Assembly (NCBI GenBank): GCA_047604965.1
Contig: JASGGQ010000040.1
Location: forward strand, 1-20,145
Origin: JAGIBJ01 sp047604965
GTDB taxonomy: Bacteria; Actinomycetota; Thermoleophilia; Solirubrobacterales; Solirubrobacteraceae
Direction of reading: 5' to 3'
Length of the DNA stretch: 20,145 bases
The position numbers and the translations under genes are program-made. Of this stretch, positions 1 to 6,480 are shown in pieces (within the stretch, counting starts at the first letter, position 1; each line of letters starts with the position of its first letter). The notes beneath the pieces are model-generated. The model did no database searches, was not told the origin of the DNA, and worked only from the letters and a program-made list of their open reading frames with translations.

Positions 1-1481
1 CTGCGGCGCTGGCCGCCGCCGACCGCGCGCTCGTCGCGGCCGACCGCGACCTTGCGGCCACCGACGCACAACTGGCCGCGCTCGTGCCACACGAGTTCCC
101 CGCGCGGCACGCCGCGCTCGACGACACCGGCACCACGCTCGACGCACAAGAGCAGGAGATCGCCTCCGAAACAGCGGCGCTGGAGCAGGCCGCGGCACTC
201 CACGAAGCGACGATCCTCGCTCGCCGTACCGCCGCCGAAGAGGTCGCGCGATGCCGCATGGCCGAGCAACAGTCCGAGCGACAACTCGCCGAGCTCACGC
301 AGCGGCTCGCGGGCGCAAGCGCGAGCGCCGGCGGCCTCACCCCACATCAGGCTCAAGCTGATCTTGATGGCATCGATGCGGAGATCGCCCGCCTCGACCG
401 GCGAATCGCTGAGACCGAGCAGGCTCGGGAGCGTGTCGCGGCGCTCGAAGCCGAGATCGAGCGTCAGCGAACACGATCCGGACAGGCACGTACCGCTGCC
501 GCCCGCCATCGCCAGCACGCAGAGAGCCAGCGCGCCGAAGCCGACCGGCTCGACGCCGAGTTGCGGCAGCTACGCGGCCCGCTGCCGACCGTCGAGGCTG
601 CCGCACTGGCCGCCGAACGCTTCGCGACCGCAATGGAAGGCGCGGTCACTCTCCTGACCGAGCTGGGATCCGCAACGATCGAGCGCGACCGCGCCGCCCA
701 GCATCTTGCGGAGCGCCTCGCAGCTGTGCCGGCCGCCGCGCGCCCGGCACCCGGCAGCTCGCTTGCCGAACGACTCAGGCAGCAGGAAAGCCAACGTCAG
801 CAGGCCCGCGATGCAGCGAGCGCCGCCGAGCGCCACCTCGCCGAGGCCCGCCGGCGGCTCGACGCGATCGACCAGGCGGCCGCAGCGCTCGACCGGCTCA
901 ACACCGAACTTGGCCCGGTCACAGCCGAAGCCGAGCGGATCACCCGGCTCGACGCGACGGTGCGCGGCGGCGGCGACAACCAACGCAAGATCAGCCTCGC
1001 GACGTACGTCCTGGCTGCCCGTTTGGAACAGGTGGCGGCCGCCGCGACGACGCACCTGCTGCGAATGTCGTCGGGCCGTTATGAACTCGTCCACCATGAC
1101 GACCGCTACGGCGGCGGCCCAGCTGGCCTGGGGCTGCGCGTGCGCGACGGCTGGACCGGCGAGGAACGCGACACGGCGACGCTCTCCGGCGGCGAAGCGT
1201 TCTACGCCTCGCTGGCGCTGGCGCTGGGGCTGGCGGAGGCGGTCACCAGCGAGGCCGGCGGCCGACCACTCGACACGCTACTCGTCGACGAAGGGTTCGG
1301 CTCCTTGGATGCCGACACGCTCGAGGAGGTCCTCGGCGTGCTCGACGAACTCCGCGCCGGTGGCCGAGCCGTCGGTCTGGTATCGCATGTCGCGGCGCTC
1401 GCCGAACGGATTCCGTCGCAGCTGCGGGTCACACCGGCACGGAGCGGCAGCCGCGCCGAGGTGCACCTCTCAATCAGCTGA
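1..1481 (+). CDS. sbcC: SbcC, ATPase subunit of the SbcCD nuclease (3' part only)
   Basis: The reading frame is open from base 3 and has no start in the window, so the gene enters from the left. SbcC is the SMC/Rad50-like ATPase that with SbcD cleaves hairpins and DNA ends during repair. The first ~300 visible residues are rich in Ala, Arg, Glu and Gln with heptad character, which is the return arm of the long coiled coil. The C-terminal ATPase half follows: signature TLSGGEAFYASLALALG, Walker B LDTLLVDEGFGSLD and a switch histidine in GLVSHVAALAERI, ending in the usual short beta-rich tail. The Walker A half and the zinc hook lie outside the window. Its last 12 bases overlap, tail to tail, the 3' end of the first PII gene. 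The assignment is firm for the SbcC/Rad50 family. Confidence 0.93.
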   Translation, partial: AALAAADRALVAADRDLAATDAQLAALVPHEFPARHAALDDTGTTLDAQEQEIASETAALEQAAALHEATILARRTAAEEVARCRMAEQQSERQLAELTQRLAGASASAGGLTPHQAQADLDGIDAEIARLDRRIAETEQARERVAALEAEIERQRTRSGQARTAAARHRQHAESQRAEADRLDAELRQLRGPLPTVEAAALAAERFATAMEGAVTLLTELGSATIERDRAAQHLAERLAAVPAAARPAPGSSLAERLRQQESQRQQARDAASAAERHLAEARRRLDAIDQAAAALDRLNTELGPVTAEAERITRLDATVRGGGDNQRKISLATYVLAARLEQVAAAATTHLLRMSSGRYELVHHDDRYGGGPAGLGLRVRDGWTGEERDTATLSGGEAFYASLALALGLAEAVTSEAGGRPLDTLLVDEGFGSLDADTLEEVLGVLDELRAGGRAVGLVSHVAALAERIPSQLRVTPARSGSRAEVHLSIS

Positions 1482-1847
1482 CGGCCGGCTGCTCGCGACG
1501 TCGTGCTTGTCCATCGTCACGTCGCCGGTTTCGCCGGTGCGAATGCGGATGACATCTTCGACCGGGAGCACGAAAATCTTGCCGTCGCCGATACTGCCGG
1601 TGCGTGCGTGACGCACGATCGTGTCGACCACCGTCTGCGCGTCGCCGTCGGCGACACCGACTTCGAGCCTCAACTTCGGCCGCAGGTAGTTCGTGACCGA
1701 CGAGCCGCGGTACTGCTCGGTGACGCCGCGCTGACGCCCGGTGCCTTTCACTTCGGCGACCGACATGCTGGGCAGCCCCTGCTCAAGGAGCGCACTGCGG
1801 ATTGGCTCGAACGCATCGTGGCGGATATAAGCGATAACCAACTTCAT
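1470..1847 (-). CDS. glnB: PII nitrogen-regulatory signal protein (paralogue 1)
   Basis: PII proteins are trimeric cytosolic sensors that bind ATP, ADP and 2-oxoglutarate and control nitrogen transporters and enzymes. This 125-residue chain has the family core: KGTGRQRGVTEQYRG before and into the T-loop, TGSIGDGKIFV for nucleotide binding, and RIRTGE near the end. Counting from MKLV, Lys58 is conserved but the usual Tyr51 is Val, in YRGSSVTNYLRPK. Ser49, the residue phosphorylated in cyanobacterial PII, is present. It is about 70% identical to the PII encoded 121 bp upstream, so the pair looks like a tandem duplication. The start is uncertain. ATG at 1847 fits the family length; ATG at 1853 and GTG at 1865 are in frame, and only the GTG has a Shine-Dalgarno-like GGAG seven bases upstream. 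It may not be cotranscribed with amtB because a hairpin intervenes. Confidence 0.93.
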   Translation of the reverse strand: MKLVIAYIRHDAFEPIRSALLEQGLPSMSVAEVKGTGRQRGVTEQYRGSSVTNYLRPKLRLEVGVADGDAQTVVDTIVRHARTGSIGDGKIFVLPVEDVIRIRTGETGDVTMDKHDVASSRPSAD

Positions 1848-1910
1848 GGCCATAGTGTCACGCACTGCGCCGCTCCATTCCAGCGAAATCTTGCAGCCAG
1901 AACGGACAGC

Positions 1911-1942
1911 GGGCCCGCCGGAGCTGACGCTCCAGCGGGCCC
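1911..1942 (-). terminator. GC-rich hairpin between the two PII genes
   Basis: The arms GGGCCCGCCGGAGC and GCTCCAGCGGGCCC can pair over 14 positions with one mismatch, around a 4-base loop (TGAC). It lies 27 bases past the stop of the amtB-linked PII gene and ahead of the second PII gene. No clear T-run follows on the minus strand, so it is a candidate terminator or attenuator only. It could separate the amtB-PII transcript from the second PII gene. Confidence 0.5.
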
Positions 1943-1968
1943 GGGATCTGCCCCATCAGCCCCTCGGC

Positions 1969-2343
1969 TCAGCCGTTTACCGCCTCAGCGGCATCCGGGT
2001 GCGCCTGGAGCGTCTCCTCACCTGATTCGCCAGTGCGAATCCGGTAGGCCTGTTCGATCGGGGAGACGAAGATCTTCCCGTCTCCCACGGTGCCGGTACG
2101 GGCGTGCTTGAGGATCGTGTCGACGATCGTTTGCACATCTCCGTCTGCGACACCGCATTCGATCTTGAGCTTCGGGCGCAGGTAGTTGGTGACCGACGCC
2201 CCGCGATACTGCTCGGTGATCCCGCGCTGGCGCCCGGAACCTTTCACGTCGCAGATCGTCAGGCTCGGGAACCCGAGTTCGAGCAACTCGGCGCGAATCG
2301 GCTCGAATGCGTCGTGCCGGATGTACGCGGTGACCATTTTCAT
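1969..2343 (-). CDS. glnK: PII nitrogen-regulatory signal protein (paralogue 2, amtB-linked, GlnK-like)
   Basis: This 124-residue PII protein starts MKMVTAYIRHDAFEPIR and keeps GRQRGITEQYRG, TGTVGDGKIFV and RIRTGE. It begins three bases after the amtB stop codon, with an AGGAGG ribosome-binding site at 2352-2357 inside the end of amtB. The two are therefore translationally linked, the classical amtB-glnK arrangement in which the PII T-loop plugs the ammonium channel when nitrogen is plentiful. As in its paralogue, position 51 is Val instead of the modifiable Tyr; here residue 49 is Ala. Uridylylation or adenylylation at the canonical site is therefore not possible. Control probably relies on ATP/ADP/2-oxoglutarate binding, or on another residue such as Ser50 or Tyr54 (inference). 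The identity is firm; the GlnK name rests on the neighbour. Confidence 0.95.
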   Translation of the reverse strand: MKMVTAYIRHDAFEPIRAELLELGFPSLTICDVKGSGRQRGITEQYRGASVTNYLRPKLKIECGVADGDVQTIVDTILKHARTGTVGDGKIFVSPIEQAYRIRTGESGEETLQAHPDAAEAVNG

Positions 2344-2346
2344 CGC

Positions 2347-3837
2347 TCAGACCTCCTGGGGCTTGGATGCGGCCGACACCGCTTCCGGACGGGTCAGCGT
2401 CGACGACAGGCCGTAGCCGACCAGTTCCGCTTCCGGGATGAACTGCTCGGGGTAGCCGTACATGCCGTGCTCGGAGATGTCGAGACCAGCCTCTTCTTCT
2501 TCCGGCGTGACGCGTAGGCCAACGGTGACCTTGATCAGCCAGAAGGTGAGGTAGGAGAGGATGAACACGATCAGGAAGGTCGCGAGCACCGCCACGGCCT
2601 GCGCCGCAAGCTGCGTGCCACCGCCGCCGTAGAAGATCCCCGGTTCCTGACCGTCGAGCGTCAGCGCCTTCGTCGTGAACAGGCCGCAGGAAAGCGTGCC
2701 CCAGATGCCGGCAACACCGTGAGCCGACAGTACGCCGACCGGGTCATCGATCTTCTTGTCGATCGCGACGATGCACGGCACGACGATCAGGCCGGCGACC
2801 ACGCCGATGATCAACCCGGGCAGCGGATCGACATAGCCCGACGGGGCGGTGATCGCGACCAGGCCGGCGATCGCGCCGTTGCCGATCATGCCGACGTCGA
2901 GCGTCTTGGTGATGAACAGCGCGGCGATCGCTGCACCGAGCACACCGCCGGCCGCGCCGAGGTTCGTGACGACCGCGACCTGGCCGAACACCGCGCCGGT
3001 GGCGCTCACGGTCGAGCCGGCGTTGAAGCCAAACCAGCCGACCCACAGAATCAGGACGGCGAGGCCGAACAGCGGCATGTTGTGGCCCGGGATCGGGCGC
3101 GGCTTGCCATCCGGGCCGTATTTGCCGCGACGGGGGCCAAGCAGCAGCACCGCTGCGAGCGCGCCGGTGGCGCCGGTGAGGTGGACCACCGAGGAGCCGG
3201 CGAAGTCCTGGATGCCGAGACCGAACGGCGTCAATGCGCCGGCCCACACCTGGTGCGCGACCAGCGGGTAGATGATCGCCACGAACACGACCGCGTAGAT
3301 CGGGTACGCGATGAACTTGATGCGTTCCAGCGTGGAACCCCAGACGATCGCGAGCGAGACTGCCGCGAACGCGAACTGGAAGAGGAAGTAGGTGAAACCA
3401 ACCCCATCGACTTCCTTGGCGTACCCAAGCACGCCGACAGCGACGGAGTTGTCAGACAAGGCCTGGCCGGCATTGAGGAAGAACCCACTGTCGCCGAGGA
3501 TCTTGCCGCCACCGCCAAAGGCGATGCCGTAGCCGACCGCCCACCAGACCACGGCAGCGATCGAGAAGTTCACGAGGATCTTCGCGACGATCGTGCCGAC
3601 ATTCTTCCCGCGAGCAAAGCCGATCTCCAGGAACAGGAAGCCGACCTGCATCAGGATCACGAGGATCGCCGAAACAATGATCCAGGTCGAACTGACGTCA
3701 CCGGCGGTCGCAGCCAACCCGGAAGCAACCGAGTCGAGCGTCGGTGGTGGGTCGTCTTGCGCATATGCCAGCGCTGGAGTGAGGAGCGTCGCCGCAGCTG
3801 CAAGCAGCGCGGCCCGACGCAATACGGGTGGGTGCAC
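2347..3837 (-). CDS. amtB: Ammonium channel of the Amt/MEP/Rh family
   Basis: Trimeric inner-membrane channel for ammonium uptake. From the GTG at 3837 the product is 496 residues. A signal peptide covers residues 1-26, with a likely cut after AYA, as in AmtB. About eleven hydrophobic segments follow. Pore features visible are LFLEIGFARGKN, the first pore histidine in SSVVHLTGATGA, WVGWFGFNAGS, and the second pore histidine in LSAHGVAGIWG. The cytosolic tail contains EEEEAGLDISEHGMYGYPEQF, the segment that contacts PII proteins. The open frame runs 84 codons further upstream, but only the GTG at 3837 has a strong AAGGAGG site (3843-3849) and yields a clean signal peptide; the upstream part is Arg-rich and overlaps the control region. 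The gene diverges from glnA and is coupled to the PII gene behind it. Confidence 0.95.
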   Translation of the reverse strand: MHPPVLRRAALLAAAATLLTPALAYAQDDPPPTLDSVASGLAATAGDVSSTWIIVSAILVILMQVGFLFLEIGFARGKNVGTIVAKILVNFSIAAVVWWAVGYGIAFGGGGKILGDSGFFLNAGQALSDNSVAVGVLGYAKEVDGVGFTYFLFQFAFAAVSLAIVWGSTLERIKFIAYPIYAVVFVAIIYPLVAHQVWAGALTPFGLGIQDFAGSSVVHLTGATGALAAVLLLGPRRGKYGPDGKPRPIPGHNMPLFGLAVLILWVGWFGFNAGSTVSATGAVFGQVAVVTNLGAAGGVLGAAIAALFITKTLDVGMIGNGAIAGLVAITAPSGYVDPLPGLIIGVVAGLIVVPCIVAIDKKIDDPVGVLSAHGVAGIWGTLSCGLFTTKALTLDGQEPGIFYGGGGTQLAAQAVAVLATFLIVFILSYLTFWLIKVTVGLRVTPEEEEAGLDISEHGMYGYPEQFIPEAELVGYGLSSTLTRPEAVSAASKPQEV

Positions 3838-3868
3838 AGAGGCCTCCTTGATGGGGATAGGGACCACG

Positions 3869-3883
3869 GGCAGCATTGCTGCC
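3869..3883. promoter_or_regulatory. Dyad symmetry upstream of amtB
   Basis: GGCAGCA-T-TGCTGCC is a perfect inverted repeat with 7-base arms and a single central base. It lies 31 bases upstream of the amtB start codon, within the probable leader or promoter. It could be a repressor operator, or a small RNA hairpin just upstream of the ribosome-binding site. Confidence 0.45.
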
Positions 3884-3899
3884 ACGCCAGTCGGACCTC

Positions 3900-3906
3900 T
3901 TGTCCA
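3900..3906 (+). promoter_or_regulatory. TTGTCCA box 1 (amtB-proximal)
   Basis: TTGTCCA on the plus strand, within CTTGTCCAC, 62 bases upstream of the amtB start. It matches the arm of the palindrome at 4082-4097 and so may be a half-site for the same regulator. Confidence 0.4.
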
Positions 3907-4058
3907 CCGGGCCAAAGTTGCGGGCGAAGACCGCTCCACCAGGGACGCGCGGCGTGCCGGAGCTGCACCGCGCAGGCGCCGTTCGCTGAAGGTCCGTCGG
4001 CGCCGATCTGCCGGAGCAGCCAGCCATTTCGCGCGCGCGACACTGCTGCCTCTGCCGC

Positions 4059-4065
4059 TGGACAA
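4059..4065 (-). promoter_or_regulatory. TTGTCCA box 2
   Basis: TGGACAA on the plus strand, i.e. TTGTCCA on the minus strand. It lies 16 bases before the palindrome at 4082 and is spaced 23 bases start to start from it, about two helical turns. Confidence 0.4.
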
Positions 4066-4081
4066 CCTTCTCCGCCCGGCT

Positions 4082-4097
4082 TTGTCCATGTGGACAA
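4082..4097. promoter_or_regulatory. Palindrome TTGTCCA-TG-TGGACAA, candidate operator of glnA/amtB
   Basis: A perfect 16-bp inverted repeat with 7-base arms and a 2-base spacer, 131 bases upstream of the glnA start codon. Together with boxes 1 and 2 it makes four copies of one heptamer in under 400 bases. A heptamer counted on both strands is expected about once per 8 kb in random sequence. The position between two nitrogen-assimilation operons makes it a good candidate site for a nitrogen regulator. Which protein binds cannot be read from the sequence. Confidence 0.6.
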
Positions 4098-4228
4098 GAC
4101 CCGCCGTCGCAAGCGGCCGATAGGTTTGGCCCCGGCCCGCTTCGGGCTCTACCTGCGGCGCTGTTTCGCACCACGCGCCGGCTTCAGCGCCAACCCCGAC
4201 CCTTACTTAGGAAGGGAGCAACCCCATC

Positions 4229-6376
4229 ATGCCCCATCTCCGTCAGACCAATGTGACCGCCGCGCAGTGGACTGCGAACGGCAGCACGATCGCCGAATAC
4301 GACCTCACGTCGCCCTCCAGCCAGATCTTTGGCAGCAACGTCTTCTCGATCGACGTGCAGCGCCAGCGACTTCCGAAAGCAGTCTTCAAAGAGCTCCAGG
4401 AGGCGCTTGCCAAGGGCGGCGCGCTCGATCGTCCGCTCGCCGATGCCGTCGCGCTCGCGATGAAAGAGTGGGCGCTAGAGAAGGGCGCCTCCCATTACAC
4501 GCACTGGTTCCAGCCGCTGACCGGCTCCACCGCTGAGAAGCACGATTCGTTCTTCAACCCGACCGGGTCGGGCGGCGCGATCGCCGAGTTTTCCGGCAAG
4601 GAACTGATCCAGGCCGAGCCAGACGCCTCCTCGTTCCCGAACGGCGGCATCCGCTCGACCTTCGAAGCGCGCGGCTACACGGCGTGGGACCCAACGAGCC
4701 CCGCCTTCATCCTCGAGAACCCGAACGGCGCGTATCTCTGCATCCCGACGGCGTTCGTGTCGTGGACCGGCGAAGCCCTCGACTCGAAGATTCCGCTGCT
4801 GCGTTCGATGGATGTCGTGTCGACCGCCGCCGTCAACGCGCTGCGTCTCTTCGGCGACACGACGACCGAGCGCGTCTTCTCCTCGGTCGGCCCGGAGCAG
4901 GAGTACTTCCTGATCGACGAGCAGTACTACTTCGAGCGTCCCGATCTCGTGACGACCGGCCGCACGCTGTTCGGCGCCAAGCCGCCGAAGGGCCAGGAGC
5001 TCGACGACCACTACTTCGGTTCGATCCCCGAGCGGGTGCTGGCGTACATGATGGAGGTCGAGCACGAGCTGGCGAAGCTCGGCGTGCCGATCAAGACGCG
5101 CCACAACGAGGTCGCCCCCGGCCAGTTCGAGATCGCGCCGATCTACGAGAACTCGAACATCGGCGTCGATCACCAGCAGATCACGATGCAGGTGCTCAAG
5201 AAGGTCGCCCGCAACTACGGCCTCGTCGCGCTGCTGCACGAGAAGCCGTTCGCCGGCGTCAACGGCTCGGGCAAGCACAACAACTGGTCGCTGGGAACCG
5301 ATGGCGGCGACAACCTGCTCTCCCCCGGCGATCGTCCGAGCGAGAACCTGCGCTTCCTGTTCTTCACGGCGGCGGTCATCAAGGCAGTCAACCGTCACCA
5401 GGAGTTGCTGCGTGCAACGGTCGCGAGCGCCGGCCAGGATCACCGGCTCGGCGCGAACGAGGCGCCGCCGGCAATCATTTCGATCTTCCTCGGTGCCGAG
5501 CTCGACACGGCGTTCAACGCAGTCGCTGAGGGCAAGAAGATCGATGAGGGTGACCGTGGCTTCCTCGGCCTCGGCACCGCCGTGCTGCCGGAGCTGCCGC
5601 TCGATGGCGGCGACCGCAACCGCACCTCGCCGTTTGCCTTTACCGGCAACAAGTTCGAGTTCCGCGCCGCCGGTTCGAACCAGTCGATCGGCTTGGTGAA
5701 CACGGTGCTCAACACGATCATGGCGCAGAGCGTTGAGGAGCTTGCGGCCGACCTCGATGCAGCGCTCAAGGGCGGCGCGGAACTCGGCGACGCGGTGACC
5801 GCGATCGTCAAGAAGGTCTGGGACGAGAACAAACAGATCACTTTCCTCGGCGACGGCTACTCCGAGGAGTGGCATGAGGAGGCGGCCAAGCGCGGCCTGG
5901 CGAACAACAAGACGACGCCGGATGCGTTGCCGGCACTCGTGTCGGATTCGACGATCGAGCTGTTCGAGTCGTACAACGTGCTCAGCAAGCGCGAGCTTGA
6001 AGCGCGCTTCGATGTCTTCGTCGAGCAGTACGTCACGCTGCTCAACATCGAAGCTGAAACGGCCGCGTTGCTGGCGCGTACGGCGATCTTGCCGGCCGCG
6101 CTCAAGCATCTGGCGCTGATCAAGGACTCGGGGATCACGTCGCTGGAGGCGCCGGTCGTCGAGTTGATCGAGGAGCTCTCCGCGAAGATCAAGGTGCTCG
6201 ACGAGAAGAACGCGATTCACCCGGCCGGCGACGAGTTGACGCTCGCGAAGTACATGCGCGACGAGGTGTATGCCGCGTACATGGATGTGCGCGAGGTTGC
6301 CGACAAGCTCGAAGGCATCGTCGCCGACGACCTGTGGCCGCTGCCGCGCTACTCGGAGATCCTGTTCGTCAAGTAG
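4229..6376 (+). CDS. glnA: Type III glutamine synthetase
   Basis: Makes glutamine from glutamate, ammonia and ATP in the cytosol. At 715 residues it has the length of the GSIII (GlnN) class, far above the ~450-470 of class I. The N-terminal GSIII-specific region contains HYTHWFQPLTGSTAEKHDSF (about 89-108) and NPTGSGGAIAEFSGKELIQ. Active-site segments follow: GPEQEYF (221-227, metal-binding Glu), NEVAPGQFEIAPIYE (~292-306), HEKPFAGVNGSGKHNNWSL (~336-354), and NRTSPFAFTGNKFEFRAAGSNQS. It ends with two tandem TAG codons. The ATG at 4229 is preceded by AAGGGAG. I see no class I Tyr-adenylylation context, which agrees with control by expression. It diverges from amtB and probably shares its regulation through the TTGTCCA boxes. 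Confidence 0.97.
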   Translation: MPHLRQTNVTAAQWTANGSTIAEYDLTSPSSQIFGSNVFSIDVQRQRLPKAVFKELQEALAKGGALDRPLADAVALAMKEWALEKGASHYTHWFQPLTGSTAEKHDSFFNPTGSGGAIAEFSGKELIQAEPDASSFPNGGIRSTFEARGYTAWDPTSPAFILENPNGAYLCIPTAFVSWTGEALDSKIPLLRSMDVVSTAAVNALRLFGDTTTERVFSSVGPEQEYFLIDEQYYFERPDLVTTGRTLFGAKPPKGQELDDHYFGSIPERVLAYMMEVEHELAKLGVPIKTRHNEVAPGQFEIAPIYENSNIGVDHQQITMQVLKKVARNYGLVALLHEKPFAGVNGSGKHNNWSLGTDGGDNLLSPGDRPSENLRFLFFTAAVIKAVNRHQELLRATVASAGQDHRLGANEAPPAIISIFLGAELDTAFNAVAEGKKIDEGDRGFLGLGTAVLPELPLDGGDRNRTSPFAFTGNKFEFRAAGSNQSIGLVNTVLNTIMAQSVEELAADLDAALKGGAELGDAVTAIVKKVWDENKQITFLGDGYSEEWHEEAAKRGLANNKTTPDALPALVSDSTIELFESYNVLSKRELEARFDVFVEQYVTLLNIEAETAALLARTAILPAALKHLALIKDSGITSLEAPVVELIEELSAKIKVLDEKNAIHPAGDELTLAKYMRDEVYAAYMDVREVADKLEGIVADDLWPLPRYSEILFVK

Positions 6377-6397
6377 TAGCTCGGTTTCCAGCGGATC

Positions 6398-6418
6398 GGT
6401 GGGGCGCCGCGCCCCACC
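6398..6418. terminator. Hairpin 1 downstream of glnA
   Basis: GGTGGGGCG-CCG-CGCCCCACC, a perfect 9-bp stem 22 bases after the glnA stop. It sits between two convergent genes and could stop transcription from either side. No T-run follows, as is common at high GC. Confidence 0.6.
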
Positions 6419-6438
6419 GCCGCGTCGGCAGAGTTGTG

Positions 6439-6471
6439 GAGCCCCGCCCGGCGCAGTCCGGTGCGGGGCTC
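6439..6471. terminator. Hairpin 2, between convergent glnA and the GMC oxidoreductase gene
   Basis: The arms GAGCCCCGC and GCGGGGCTC form a perfect 9-bp stem around a 15-base loop that has its own CCGG-CCGG pairing potential. It lies 9 bases beyond the stop codon of the minus-strand oxidoreductase gene, so it is a likely terminator for that gene. With hairpin 1 it makes a bidirectional terminator. Confidence 0.6.
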
Positions 6472-6480
6472 GCTACCTTC

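Larger units (their letters stand above)
3838..4228. promoter_or_regulatory. Divergent control region between amtB and glnA
   Basis: These 391 bases hold no convincing gene. They must contain the promoters for amtB (leftward) and glnA (rightward). At the left edge is the amtB ribosome-binding site AAGGAGG (minus strand, 3843-3849, five bases before the GTG). At the right edge is the glnA site AAGGGAG (4212-4218, ten bases before the ATG). Between them are a 15-bp dyad and four copies of TTGTCCA in either orientation, listed separately. I do not see recognisable GlnR, AmtR or NtcA boxes, nor a clear -35/-10 pair. Confidence 0.75.

Noticed and set aside
1507..1513. A further TTGTCCA copy
   Set aside because: It lies within the coding sequence of the first PII gene (encoding Met-Asp-Lys) and is single, so it is likely chance.
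3838..4089. 84-codon N-terminal extension of AmtB
   Set aside because: It is Arg/Ser-rich and has no family match. It would bury the signal peptide, and the GTG at 3837 has a strong ribosome-binding site.
2719..4536. Plus-strand open frame (605 codons) crossing amtB, the control region and the glnA start
   Set aside because: It is antisense to amtB and overlaps glnA in another frame. Its composition is typical of a shadow frame.
4475..6220. Long minus-strand open frame (581 codons) opposite glnA
   Set aside because: It lies wholly antisense to glutamine synthetase. It is low in complexity (Arg, Leu, Val, Asp) and has no motif.
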